A DNA stretch of 54,754 nucleotides, taken from NCBI GenBank assembly GCA_009861545.1, contig VXME01000015.1, positions 1 to 54,754 of the forward strand. The letters are read 5' to 3'. This document shows positions 30,369-39,021 of this stretch, piece after piece. Position 1 is the stretch's first letter. Each line of letters begins with the position of its first letter. Source of the DNA: Acidobacteriota bacterium. GTDB taxonomy: Bacteria; Acidobacteriota; Vicinamibacteria; Vicinamibacterales; UBA8438. The translations under genes and the position numbers were made by a program. The notes under the pieces were generated by a model. It saw only the letters and a program-made list of their open reading frames with translations, was not told where the DNA came from and ran no database searches.

Positions 30369-31730
30369 TCAGCGGTAGCCGAGCGCGACCGCGGCGACGA
30401 GCGCGACCGCGGCGACTGCGTACAGCTTGACGAGCAACGGGACGACGAAGGCCGCCCAGCGCTGGTACGGGATCCGGCCCAGACCGAGCATCCCCATCAG
30501 CAGGGCGTTGGTCGGCACGAGCATGTTCGTGAAGCCGTCGCCGAACTGATAGGCGAGCACCGCGGTCTGCCGCGTCACCCCGGTCAGATCCGCGAGCGGG
30601 GCCATGATCGGCATCGTCACGTACGCCTGCCCCGATCCGGAGGGAATGAACAGGTTGCAGACCGACTGCACGACCAGCATGCCCAGCGCCGCGGCATGCG
30701 ACGGCAGGCCGGCCAGCGACGCGGCCAGCCCGTCGACGATGGTGTCGATGACCTGCGCTTCGGACAGCACCACCTGGATGGTCCGGGCGAAGCCGATCAG
30801 CAGCGCGGTGGCGGTCATCTCCGCCGCCCCGCGGATGAACGCGCGCGCGGCGCGGTCGGGACCGAGCCCCCCGGCCCCCGCCGCGAGCAGCGCGATGCCG
30901 AGGAACACCGCCGACAGCTCGGCGAGGTACCAACCCCTGGCCGCCACGCCGTAGACGAAGAGCCCGATGCCGGCCGCCAGCACCGCGAGCACCGCCAGCC
31001 GCCGCGCCGTGAACCGCACGTCCTCCGGGAGATCGAAGCCGCTCGAGTAGTCGACGTCGGCCACCAGGCTCGACGCGGGATCGCCGCGCAGCCGCTGCGC
31101 ATACCCCAGGATGTGGTGGACCCCGATCGCCGCGCAGACCACGAGCAGCGCCCACCGCACGGCCTGGCCGGAGGTCAGCGGCAACCCCGCGATGTCCTGG
31201 GCGATCAACACCGTGAACGGGTTCAGCGCGGCGCACGCATAGCCGACGCCAGCGCCGACGTAGACGATGCCGACCGCCACCACGGCGTCGAGTCGCAACG
31301 CCAGGCACAGGGTCACCAGCACCGGCACGAACGGCATGTACTCCTCGGCCATGCCCACCGTGGAGGCGCCCAGCGCGAACAACCCCACCATGCCCGCGAC
31401 GAGCCAGCCCGGCCGCGACGCGAGGCGGGCGATGGCGGCGCCGATCGAGGCGTCGATCGCACCGGTGGCCCGCACGACGCTGATGACCCCGCCGGCGATG
31501 AAGACGAAGAAGATGATGTCGTGCGCCGCCGACAGACCGGCGGGAATGGAGGTCAGGAAGGCGAGCGGCGGGAGCGGCTCGGCATCCACCGCGCGCCACG
31601 TGCCGGGGACGACCCGGCGGCCGTCGCGCTCGAACTCGCCGGCCGGCAGGACGTAGCTCGCAAGCTGCGCGAGCACGATCAGCGCGAAGATGAGAACCAG
31701 CGCATCCGGGACGCGGCGGCGTGGCGACAC
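30369..31730 (-). CDS. YfcC-type membrane transporter (C4-dicarboxylate/Na+ carrier superfamily)
   Basis: GTG 31730 follows GAGGAGG by eight bases; the longer open frame lacks a ribosome site. The 453-residue protein has about 12 hydrophobic segments. The N-terminal RVPDALVLIFALIVLAQLAS with YVLPAGEFERDGRRVVPGTW is diagnostic for the YfcC family. The symmetric internal motifs FALGASTVGMAEEYMPFVP and LFIPSGSGQAYVTMPIMAPL are the re-entrant substrate-site loops of this fold. Substrate is uncertain: peptides/amino acids or dicarboxylates are suggested for relatives. It stands alone, 125 bp from the next gene, with the repeat at 31791 in its upstream region. Confidence 0.88.
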   Translation of the reverse strand: MSPRRRVPDALVLIFALIVLAQLASYVLPAGEFERDGRRVVPGTWRAVDAEPLPPLAFLTSIPAGLSAAHDIIFFVFIAGGVISVVRATGAIDASIGAAIARLASRPGWLVAGMVGLFALGASTVGMAEEYMPFVPVLVTLCLALRLDAVVAVGIVYVGAGVGYACAALNPFTVLIAQDIAGLPLTSGQAVRWALLVVCAAIGVHHILGYAQRLRGDPASSLVADVDYSSGFDLPEDVRFTARRLAVLAVLAAGIGLFVYGVAARGWYLAELSAVFLGIALLAAGAGGLGPDRAARAFIRGAAEMTATALLIGFARTIQVVLSEAQVIDTIVDGLAASLAGLPSHAAALGMLVVQSVCNLFIPSGSGQAYVTMPIMAPLADLTGVTRQTAVLAYQFGDGFTNMLVPTNALLMGMLGLGRIPYQRWAAFVVPLLVKLYAVAAVALVAAVALGYR

Positions 31731-31790
31731 GGTACGTTCCTCCTCGACGGCGCGCCCGACCGGGCAGGACGGCGCCGCGACCGTCTCGCC

Positions 31791-31874
31791 CGACAATCGT
31801 CGCCGGCGGCTCCGATTGCCGCCCAACCGGGCCTGACTGGCAGTCTACGCCGTTTTTACGGCGCAGACTGCCAG
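31791..31874. repeat. Twin-hairpin dispersed repeat, copy embracing a stop codon
   Basis: Stem A pairs 31791-31799 with 31813-31821. Stem B is 17 bp, CTGGCAGTCTACGCCGT (31837-31853) with 31858-31874, and has a TTTT loop. The TAA of the oxidoreductase gene (complement of 31856-31858) lies at the loop, so its last codons (W-Q-S-A-P) are one arm of the hairpin. On that gene's transcript the only mismatch becomes a G-U pair. Confidence 0.85.
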
Positions 31875-32905
31875 GTGGTCGGATCGTCGGAGACCCGCAC
31901 CAGCAGCTTGCCGAAGTTCTCACCGCGCAACAGGCCCAGAAAAGCCGGTATCGCGCGCTCCAGCCCGTCCACCACATCCTCCCGGTACCGGATCCGCCCT
32001 TCCCGGATCCATGCCGCGACATCCCGCAGGAAGTCGGGCTGCCGGTCCAGGTGATCGAACACGATGAACCCGCGGAACGTGAGCCGGCGCACCAGGATCA
32101 GCCCCATCAGGCGGGCCACCTGGTCCGGGCCGGGCGGCGGCCCCGTCAGGTTGTAGTTGGCGATCCGGCCGCATACCGGGATGCGCGCGAAGTCGTTCAG
32201 CAACGGCAGCACGGCGTCGAATACCTTGCCGCCGACGTTCTCGAAGTAGACGTCGACACCGTCCGGACACGCCGCGCGCAGGGCACCGGGGAGGTCGTCC
32301 CGGCGATGGCTGACGCAGGCGTCGAAGCCGAGCTCGCCGGTAACGTACTCGCACTTCTCCGGCGCGCCGGCGATACCGACCACCCGGCAGCCCGCGATCC
32401 GGGCGATCTGCCCGACCACCGCCCCCACCGCGCCGGAAGCGGCGGAAACGACCACCGTCTCGCCCGGCTTCGGCCGCCCGTGATCGAGCAACCCGACGTA
32501 GGCCGTGTGCCCCGGCATGCCGAGCACCCCGAGCGCCGTCGAGATGGGCGCGCGGGCAGGATCCAGCTTGCGGACCCCCGTGCCGTCCGACAGGGCGTAG
32601 TCCTGCCAGCCGTTCGCGCCGAGCACGACGTCGCCGGCCGAGAACCCGTCCAGCCTCGACTCCACCACCTGCGAGACCGTGCCGCCGACCATCACCTCTC
32701 CGAGACTCACCCCCGTCGCATAGGACGGCCCCGGGTTCATCCGCCCGCGCATGTACGGATCCAGCGACAGGTAGATGGTCCGGCACAGCATCCGCCCGTC
32801 CGCCGGCTCGGGAACCGGCGTCTCGGTGCGCGAGAAATCGGTCTCCGACGGGAAGCCCGCGGGATGGGCGGCAAGGCGGATCTGACGGTTCGCGGCGGCG
32901 CTCAT
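31856..32905 (-). CDS. Zinc-independent MDR-family NADP-dependent oxidoreductase
   Basis: This 349-residue protein belongs to the leukotriene B4 dehydrogenase/CurA group of medium-chain reductases. Evidence: LSLDPYMRGRMNPGPSYA near the N-terminus, the nucleotide loop SAASGAVGAVVGQIARIAGC, KCEYVTGELGFDACVSH and DVYFENVGGKVFDAVLPLLN. No structural zinc cysteine lobe is present, as in that group. It reduces activated C=C bonds with NADPH. The last five or six codons and the stop derive from the repeat hairpin at 31837-31874, so the native C-terminus may have been altered by that element. Confidence 0.92.
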   Translation of the reverse strand: MSAAANRQIRLAAHPAGFPSETDFSRTETPVPEPADGRMLCRTIYLSLDPYMRGRMNPGPSYATGVSLGEVMVGGTVSQVVESRLDGFSAGDVVLGANGWQDYALSDGTGVRKLDPARAPISTALGVLGMPGHTAYVGLLDHGRPKPGETVVVSAASGAVGAVVGQIARIAGCRVVGIAGAPEKCEYVTGELGFDACVSHRRDDLPGALRAACPDGVDVYFENVGGKVFDAVLPLLNDFARIPVCGRIANYNLTGPPPGPDQVARLMGLILVRRLTFRGFIVFDHLDRQPDFLRDVAAWIREGRIRYREDVVDGLERAIPAFLGLLRGENFGKLLVRVSDDPTTWQSAP

Positions 32906-33005
32906 GAACCCACTCTCGTCTCGGTATCGGTTACGTGCGATGGGAGTATACTGGGCGGTTGATTGTCGTCCGAACGTTCACACCTGCCGCCTGCTGGAGT
33001 ACCCG

Positions 33006-33494
33006 ATGCGCGAGCACCTTCTCTTCACCTTCAAGTTCAACCTCGGTCACCTCGAGTCGCTCGTCAAGGATCTGACCGACGAGCAGATGGTCCAGCAGCC
33101 GCACGGGGTCGTCAACCACCCGGCTTGGACCCTGTGCCATCTGGCGTCGGCCGCGAACCATACCGGCGTGGCGCTCGGCCTGGAGTCGAGCTTCCCGGCG
33201 GACTGGGAAGAAGCGGCGAAGACCGGCGGCGAGCCGAGCGCCGACGCGTCGCGGTACCCGTCGAAGGAGGCGCTGCTGGCCGAGTTGAAGAAGCAGCACG
33301 AGCGCGTGTCGGCGGCGGTGGCCGGCGCCGACACGGCCACCTTCGCGAAGGAGTACCCGGACGAGGGAACGCGCAAGTACTTCCCGACCATCGGCGATTT
33401 CGTCGACTACCTGCTGTCGGCCCACGAAGCCAACCACATCGGGCAGATCGCGGCGTGGCGGCGCGCGATGGGGCTCGCTCCGAGCGCGGGCTAG
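33006..33494 (+). CDS. DinB-family four-helix metalloprotein, first tandem copy
   Basis: ATG 33006 follows TGGAG with normal spacing. The 162-residue protein has the DinB/YfiT metal-site pattern: His in VVNHPAWTLCHLASAAN and HEANHIGQIAAWRRAMG near the C-terminus. Start MREHLLFTFKFNLGHLESLV is family-typical. Members often act as thiol S-transferases with bacillithiol or mycothiol, which fits the bshA gene at 3474, though the link is inferred. A TATACT box lies upstream near 32948. Confidence 0.88.
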   Translation: MREHLLFTFKFNLGHLESLVKDLTDEQMVQQPHGVVNHPAWTLCHLASAANHTGVALGLESSFPADWEEAAKTGGEPSADASRYPSKEALLAELKKQHERVSAAVAGADTATFAKEYPDEGTRKYFPTIGDFVDYLLSAHEANHIGQIAAWRRAMGLAPSAG

Positions 33495-33570
33495 CGCCAC
33501 AGAACGCCGTAGACTTCCAGTCAGGCCCGGTTGGGCGGCAATCCGGAGTCGCCGGCGATTTCGGGCCAGG
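33495..33570 (-). repeat. Dispersed repeat copy between DinB paralogues
   Basis: Directly after the TAG at 33492-33494 the plus strand carries the complement of the repeat: GCGCCACAGAACGCCGTAGA followed by CTTCCAGTCAGGCCCGGTTG and GGCGGCAATCCGGAGTCGCC. The stem B left arm is shortened and stem A is degraded. The ribosome site of the second dinB gene lies just past its end. Confidence 0.75.
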
Positions 33571-33582
33571 AGCCTGCCCCCG

Positions 33583-34074
33583 ATGCTGCGACATCTCCTG
33601 TTCGCGTATCAGTTCAACCTCGACCGCGCCCGGACGCTCGTGCGCGACCTGTCGGACGAGCAGATGACCCGGCAGCCGCACGGCGTCGTCAACCATCCGG
33701 CGTGGCTCCTGGGCCATCTCGCGGCGTCGTCGAACCAGGTGGCGAGGATGCTTGGCCTGGACTCGACCTTTCCGGCCGCCTGGGCAGAAGCGTTCCGCAT
33801 CGGCGGCACGCCGAGCGGCGACGCGGCCCACTTCCCTTCGAAGAAAGAGCTGCTCGCCGAGCTGGCGGCCCAGCACGGACGGGTGGCCGAGGCGCTCGCC
33901 TCCGCCGACCCCGCGCTGTTCGACCGGGAGCACCCGAGCGAAGGCGCCCGCAAGCGCTTCCCCACCGTCGGCGACTACACGGTCTTCATGATCTCGACGC
34001 ACGAGGGCAGCCACCTGGGCCAGATCGCCGCGTGGCGCCGCGCGATGGGCTTCGGATCGGCAACCGGCGTCTGA
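33583..34074 (+). CDS. DinB-family four-helix metalloprotein, second tandem copy
   Basis: This 163-residue protein is clearly a paralogue of the preceding gene. Both share the frame LLFxxxFNLxxxxxLVxDLx followed by DEQM, then QPHGVVNHPAW, a common GLxSxFPAxW segment, LLAEL and HIGQIAAWRRAMG (here HLGQIAAWRRAMG). Metal-site histidines are conserved. AGGAG lies 11 bases before the ATG at 33583. It ends eight bases from the convergent prolyl oligopeptidase. Local tandem duplication is the simple explanation, with the repeat copy now separating the genes. Confidence 0.88.
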   Translation: MLRHLLFAYQFNLDRARTLVRDLSDEQMTRQPHGVVNHPAWLLGHLAASSNQVARMLGLDSTFPAAWAEAFRIGGTPSGDAAHFPSKKELLAELAAQHGRVAEALASADPALFDREHPSEGARKRFPTVGDYTVFMISTHEGSHLGQIAAWRRAMGFGSATGV

Positions 34075-34082
34075 ACGCCGGC

Positions 34083-36179
34083 TCAGCGCCCCCGGCCCAC
34101 CTGCCAGAGCAGGAAGCTCACCGTGTCCACCATCTCGTCGATCTGCTGGCTAACGGGCTGCCCGCCGGAGTGTCCCGCCTGCGTGTGGTAGCGCAGCAGA
34201 ATGGGGTTGTCCGAGCCGTTCCTCGCCTGCATCAGCGCCGCCATCTTGCGGGCGTGCAGCGGCGCCACGCGGGTGTCGCCGTCGCCCGACAGGTACAGGG
34301 TCGCCGGGTAGTCGCCGCCGTCGATGACGTTGTGGTACGGCGAGTAGGCGTGGATGTAGTCGAACTGCTCGGGGTCGTCGCTCGACCCGTACTCCGGCAC
34401 CCAGAAGCTGGCTACGAGGAACTGGTGGTAGCGGACCATGTCGAGCAGCGGGTAGGTGCAGACGACCGCCCCGAAGAGTTCCGGCCGCTGGTTCGACACC
34501 GCGCCGACCAGCAGGCCGCCGTTGCTGCCGCCCCGGATCGCCAGGTGCTCGCTGCTGGTGTAGCCCTCGGCGATGAGGTGCTCGGCCGCGGCGATGAAGT
34601 CGTCGAAGACGTTCTGCTTGCTCTCGAGCATGCCGGCCCGGTGCCACTCTTCGCCGAACTCGCTGCCGCCGCGCATGTTGGCCAGCGCGAAGACGCCGCC
34701 CGACTCCAGCCACGTCGTCGCCAAGGCCGAGAACGCCGGCGTCATGGCGTTGTTGAAGCCGCCGTAGCCGGTGAGCAGCGTCGGGTTGCTGCCGTCGAGC
34801 ACGACATCCGGCCGGTGGACCACGAACATCGGCACCTCGGTGCCGTCCTTCGACGTGAACCAGCGCTGGTGGACCTCGTAGGCGGCCGCGTCGACCGGCA
34901 GCTCGGGCTCGGCCCAGACCGACTGCTCGCCGGTCGCGATGTCGTAGCGGTAGATGGTGCTCGGCACGTGGAAGGTCTGAAACGTGAAGAAGGCCTCGTC
35001 GCTGGTCCAGCGTCCCGCGCCGCCGCCGACCGAGCCGAGGGTGTCGAACGCGATGTCGCGGACGTGCGTCCCGTCGAGCTCGCGGATGGCGACCCGCGGC
35101 TGCACGTCCTGCAGGTACGACACGGCCAGCTTCCCGCCGAGGGCGGCGGCCGCCTCCACGACGACGTCGTCGCGCTCCGGGACCACCTCGCGCCAATTCT
35201 CGAAGCCGGGGTCCGCCGGGTCGGCCAGCACTACCTTCTTGTTGGGCGCGTCCAGGTTGGTGACGATGAACAGCTCGCCGCCGGCGAAATCGGCCCACGA
35301 TTCCGAGACCCCGTCGGCGATGGCGGTCACGAACGGCGAGTCGCGTTCGAGGTCCTTGACGTGAATCGCGGTCGGCCCCGACGAGCCCTCGATGACGTGG
35401 ACCACCATCCAGCGCCCGTCGTCCGAGATCACCGTGACCGGGATCTGGTGGCGCTCGTATCCCTCGCCGAAGAGCTGCACGTCGTCGGCCATCGGCGTGC
35501 CGAACGCGTGAAACATCACCCGCGGCGTCACGTCGCCATAGCGCTCGTAGTACAGACCGCCGCCGTCGACGCCCAGCGTCACCTGCCCGTAGCGGGCCGG
35601 GGGCAGCACGTCGGCGATATCCTCGCCCGTGTCCACGTCCCGAACCCGGATCGAGACCTCGTCGACGCCCCCTTCCCGTACGGCGTAGGCCACCCGCGTC
35701 CCGTCGTCGGAAATGTCGCGCAACTCGACGCTGGTCGTGTCGTCCGGACTCATAGGATGCGGGTCGATCAGCACCTGCTCCTCGCCATCGAGCCCCTCGC
35801 GGACGTACAGGACGGCCAGGTTCTGGTCGGCCAGCCGCTTGCTGTAGAAGTAGCGCCCGCCACGCTCGTTGGGCAGTCCGATCGCGTCGCGCTCGAGCAC
35901 CGACGCGGCCACCGCCCGCAGCTCCTCGCGACCGGGCAGCGCGTTCAGCACGCCGTCCGTGTAGGCGTTCTGCACGTCGATCCAGGCCCGCGTCTCGGGG
36001 GCCTCCTGGTCCTCGAGCCAGCGGTACGGGTCGGGCACCTCCACGCCGTGCAGCGTGTCGACGACTTCCCGAACTTCCGTCGGCGGGGGCGGCGGCACGT
36101 CGATTCCCGGCTCCTCGGCGGCGCATGCCGCCATCAGCGCCGCACCGGCGATCCAAGCGATTCGTCGCGATCCGGCCAT
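34083..36179 (-). CDS. Prolyl oligopeptidase lipoprotein (family S9A)
   Basis: This 698-residue protein has a lipoprotein signal ending MAACAAEE, so it is anchored in the envelope. The N-terminal segment [20 protein letters not shown] starts the family-specific cap, then a seven-bladed propeller. The hydrolase domain has [15 protein letters not shown], Ser552 in RGGSNGGLL, Asp in GDGDTRVAP and His in QAGHSGG: a full triad. It cleaves short peptides after proline. It starts after GGGAGGAG. Third exported peptidase in the window, indicating peptide scavenging. Confidence 0.95.
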   Translation of the reverse strand: MAGSRRIAWIAGAALMAACAAEEPGIDVPPPPPTEVREVVDTLHGVEVPDPYRWLEDQEAPETRAWIDVQNAYTDGVLNALPGREELRAVAASVLERDAIGLPNERGGRYFYSKRLADQNLAVLYVREGLDGEEQVLIDPHPMSPDDTTSVELRDISDDGTRVAYAVREGGVDEVSIRVRDVDTGEDIADVLPPARYGQVTLGVDGGGLYYERYGDVTPRVMFHAFGTPMADDVQLFGEGYERHQIPVTVISDDGRWMVVHVIEGSSGPTAIHVKDLERDSPFVTAIADGVSESWADFAGGELFIVTNLDAPNKKVVLADPADPGFENWREVVPERDDVVVEAAAALGGKLAVSYLQDVQPRVAIRELDGTHVRDIAFDTLGSVGGGAGRWTSDEAFFTFQTFHVPSTIYRYDIATGEQSVWAEPELPVDAAAYEVHQRWFTSKDGTEVPMFVVHRPDVVLDGSNPTLLTGYGGFNNAMTPAFSALATTWLESGGVFALANMRGGSEFGEEWHRAGMLESKQNVFDDFIAAAEHLIAEGYTSSEHLAIRGGSNGGLLVGAVSNQRPELFGAVVCTYPLLDMVRYHQFLVASFWVPEYGSSDDPEQFDYIHAYSPYHNVIDGGDYPATLYLSGDGDTRVAPLHARKMAALMQARNGSDNPILLRYHTQAGHSGGQPVSQQIDEMVDTVSFLLWQVGRGR

Positions 36180-36312
36180 GTTCTCCTCCCGAGCGTCGAA
36201 GCGTTCAGCCTAGCGCATTTGACGGTAGACTGCTGTCTGGAAGGTTCCACGCGGGGATTTGACCCGCGATGACATCACCCGAACACCCACAGCGACAGCG
36301 AGGGAAGGCACC

Positions 36313-37314
36313 ATGGAGAGCTCGCAGCACTACACCCGTCGTGAATGGCTGACCACTGTCGGCGCGGCGACCGGCGCAGCGGCGATCGCGCCGCATCTGC
36401 CGCTGCGAGCGGCCGAGGCGAAGCCGATGCGCGGCGCGTTCATGATCATGAGCACGCCGTACACCGACGCGAACGAGGTGGACTACGAGGACCTGGCCAA
36501 CCAGGTCGACTTCCTCGACCGCTGCGGCATCCACGGGCTGGTCTGGCCGCAGAACTCCAGCGAGCAGCGCTACCTCTCGAAGGAGGAGCGGCTGCGCGGC
36601 TTCGACGTCCTTGCCCGCGCCGCGAAGGGCAGGCGGCCGGCGCTGGTCCTCGGCGTGCAGGGCGACGACACCAAGGGGATGCTGGAGTACGCCCGCCACG
36701 CCGAGGCGCTCGCCCCCGACGGCATGATCGCCATCCCGCCGACCGAGGCGACGACGCTGCAGGAGTTCCGCGACTACTACGCCGCGCTGTGCGAAGTGAC
36801 CGACCGGCCGATCTTCTTCCAGACCAGCGGCGGCGCCCCGGACGTGGTCCCGACCGTCGACTTCATGGTCGACATGGCCCGCGAGTTCCCCAACCTCGCC
36901 TACGTGAAGGAGGAGCGCCCGCCGGTCCACGAGCGGATGCTCGCCCTTCGGGAGCACCGTCCCGATCCCGTCAAGTCGATCTTCGGCGCCGCCTTCGGCC
37001 GGCAGTGGCTCTACGAGATGCGGCTCGGCATGGACGGGGTGATGACCGGCGGCGCGATGTACGCCGACATCTATGCGCAGCTCTGGGAGCTCCATGTCGC
37101 CGGCAAGCACGACGAGCTCCGCGACCTGTTCGGGAAGCTGCTGCTGATGCTGAACCTCGACCGCACGATCCCCGGCATCCGGCTCTACGTTCTGAAGAAG
37201 CGCGGGATCTTCAAGACGTCGAAGTCGCGGCGCGGCGACTACTCGTTCACGGCGGACCAGATCGCCGAGATCGAGTACCGGCTCGACGCGATCCGGCCGT
37301 ACTTCCGGGCGTAG
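36313..37314 (+). CDS. Tat-exported DHDPS/NAL-family aldolase-like protein
   Basis: ATG 36313 follows GGGAAGG. The 333-residue protein opens with a twin-arginine leader (TRREWLTTVGAATGAAAIAP) before a TIM-barrel of the dihydrodipicolinate synthase/N-acetylneuraminate lyase family. The Schiff-base lysine is probably Lys199 in YVKEE. The usual active-site Tyr of the YYN-type motif is not seen: the region reads AIPPTEATTLQEF. Known members are cytosolic; here a periplasmic location is predicted. It may cleave a 2-keto-3-deoxy sugar acid or be a repurposed barrel. A GGFMTGGA-like C-terminal part is complete. Confidence 0.85.
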   Translation: MESSQHYTRREWLTTVGAATGAAAIAPHLPLRAAEAKPMRGAFMIMSTPYTDANEVDYEDLANQVDFLDRCGIHGLVWPQNSSEQRYLSKEERLRGFDVLARAAKGRRPALVLGVQGDDTKGMLEYARHAEALAPDGMIAIPPTEATTLQEFRDYYAALCEVTDRPIFFQTSGGAPDVVPTVDFMVDMAREFPNLAYVKEERPPVHERMLALREHRPDPVKSIFGAAFGRQWLYEMRLGMDGVMTGGAMYADIYAQLWELHVAGKHDELRDLFGKLLLMLNLDRTIPGIRLYVLKKRGIFKTSKSRRGDYSFTADQIAEIEYRLDAIRPYFRA

Positions 37315-37399
37315 ACAAGGCAAGGCAAGCCTGACGCTCCGGAGGGGCGCGCCGTCCGCGGTACTTCGGAAACCCGCGGCCCAGGCTCCAGCGACGGCG

Positions 37400-38008
37400 T
37401 CAATCGAGCAGCTCGGCCAGCCAGTTGCCGATGTCGCGCACCTCCTCGTGGCACACCGTGTGCGGCATCGGGTATTCGTGGTAGTCGACCTCGTAGCCAG
37501 CTCGCTCCAGCCGCTCCCGGGTGGCCTGGCCCAGCGCCAACGGCACCATCGGATCGGCGGTGCCGTGGGCCTGGAGGATCGAGACGGAGCGGTTGGCGTC
37601 GGACGCTTCCGCCTCCAGCACGTCGGGCAGCAGTAGGTACCCCGACAGGCACATTACGCCGGCCAGCGCTTCCGGGTACCGGAGACCCGCAAAGAGCGCC
37701 ATGGCCCCTCCTTGCGAGAAACCGGCCAGAACGATGCGGTTGGCCGGCACGCCACGCTCCACCTCGCGCGCGAGCAGCTCGTCGATCCATTCGGCCGCCC
37801 GCCGGATGCCCCGCTCGTCCTGGTCGCGGGCACCGAAGCCGGCGACATCGTACCAGGCCGGCATGATCAGGCCCTGGTTGATGGTCACCGGCATGCGGGG
37901 CGCGTTGGGGAAGACGTAGCGCACGTGCAGATCGGCGGGCAGGCCGAGCTCGGCGGGGATCCCGTAGAAGTCGCGCGCGTCGGCGCCGAGGCCGTGCATC
38001 CAGATCAC
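37400..38008 (-). CDS. Carboxylesterase/phospholipase-type alpha-beta hydrolase, start unclear
   Basis: The protein has the nucleophile motif GFSQGG, Asp in HGTADPMVP and His in MPHTVCHEE, a complete triad of the PF02230 esterase family. The first usable start codon is the GTG at 38008, giving 202 residues beginning MIWMHGLGAD. Upstream in the same frame, with no ATG, GTG or TTG, the sequence reads LETLEIEPDGPAGAS, which looks like the missing first strand of the family. Translation may begin at the CTG at 38071 or by read-on from the DUF4159 stop at 38105. It follows that gene closely and is probably the last gene of the cluster. Confidence 0.8.
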   Translation of the reverse strand: MIWMHGLGADARDFYGIPAELGLPADLHVRYVFPNAPRMPVTINQGLIMPAWYDVAGFGARDQDERGIRRAAEWIDELLAREVERGVPANRIVLAGFSQGGAMALFAGLRYPEALAGVMCLSGYLLLPDVLEAEASDANRSVSILQAHGTADPMVPLALGQATRERLERAGYEVDYHEYPMPHTVCHEEVRDIGNWLAELLD

Positions 38009-38104
38009 GGATGCGCCGGCGGGGCCGTCCGGTTCGATTTCGAGCGTCTCGAGATGCGGGTTCGTGGGCAGGATGGCCGTCCGTCGCGTGCTGATTCTAT
38101 CCCG

Positions 38105-38932
38105 TCAGTTCGTCATGGCGTGAACGACGGTGTTGATGCCGACGGCGTAGGCCCGAACCGAGAAGCGGTAGAAGAACTCGTAGTCCTCGCCCTCGCGCTC
38201 CCACCCGTCGGCGATGTCGGTATTGTGGCTCATCAGCACCAGCAGGCGTCCGCGGTCGTCGGCGATGCCCCGGAAGTGCACCTCGTCGCTGCGCCGGCCG
38301 CGCTCGGAGGTCGTGAACCCGCCGCTCCGGCGCCAGTGCTGAATGGAGGGAATCTGCGGGATCTCCTCCACCTCGTACTGGATCCGCCGGATCGGATGGT
38401 CGTCGGGAATATCGAAGATGGGGTACGCGGCCGGCGGGAGCACCCGGGAGATCTCGCCGAGCCACTGCTCCCAGGCCCACGGCCCCCAGAAGTCGTCGAC
38501 CCACAGGAAGCCGCCCTTCTCCAGGTACTGCCGCAGGCGCACCACCTCGACATCGCTCAGGCGCAGGGTGCCGACATCGGACATGAAGACGAACGGATAG
38601 TCGAACAGCGCATCGTCGGTGAGACGGACGACGACGTGGTCCGGCTCGTCGAAGCGGTCGAACCCCACGTCGGTGGTCGTCATCTCCGAGAGGCGGATCA
38701 TCAGGTTCTGATCGGCCGTCGGGTAGTCGGTGTACCAGCCCTGGCCGCCCGCCTCGCGGCGGTCGCTGTCGTACAGAATGCGGGAAAAAGTGAACGCGCG
38801 ATGCGACGGGGACTCGACGGGGAACTTGGGCGGCATGCGGTACCAGCCGCCCCGCCAGCCGCGTTGCGCCAGAGCCGCCGTACCGCCGGCCATCGCCAGG
38901 ACAACCACTGCTGCAGTCAGCCTGCCGCGCAC
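38105..38932 (-). CDS. Exported DUF4159 protein, copy A
   Basis: GTG 38932 follows GGAGGG by four bases. The 275-residue protein has a signal peptide (cleavage near ALA), then the DUF4159 domain: FTFSRILYDS, GWYTDYPTADQNLMIRLSEM, YLEKGGFLWVDDFWG and the C-terminal VGINTVVHAMTN. The fold is likely related to class I GATase-like domains but has no catalytic triad visible. It is one of three DUF4159 proteins in the cluster. It lies 89 bp after the DUF4175-like gene. Function is unknown. Confidence 0.88.
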   Translation of the reverse strand: MRGRLTAAVVVLAMAGGTAALAQRGWRGGWYRMPPKFPVESPSHRAFTFSRILYDSDRREAGGQGWYTDYPTADQNLMIRLSEMTTTDVGFDRFDEPDHVVVRLTDDALFDYPFVFMSDVGTLRLSDVEVVRLRQYLEKGGFLWVDDFWGPWAWEQWLGEISRVLPPAAYPIFDIPDDHPIRRIQYEVEEIPQIPSIQHWRRSGGFTTSERGRRSDEVHFRGIADDRGRLLVLMSHNTDIADGWEREGEDYEFFYRFSVRAYAVGINTVVHAMTN

Positions 38933-39021
38933 GTCACCCTCCTGCCTGCGCCGGACGCCGCCGGCGCCGAGGGGGCCGACGACCCCACCGGGCCGCCGGC
39001 CTGCCGTGAAGATTCGGACGC

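Noticed and set aside
36205-37323. Minus-strand frame opposite the DHDPS-like gene
   Set aside because: His/Leu/Asp-rich antisense shadow of a gene with a clear ribosome site and Tat leader.
37357-37380. CCGCGG...CCGCGG inverted repeat between DHDPS-like and esterase genes
   Set aside because: Each arm is itself palindromic and such runs are common at this base composition; weak as a terminator claim.
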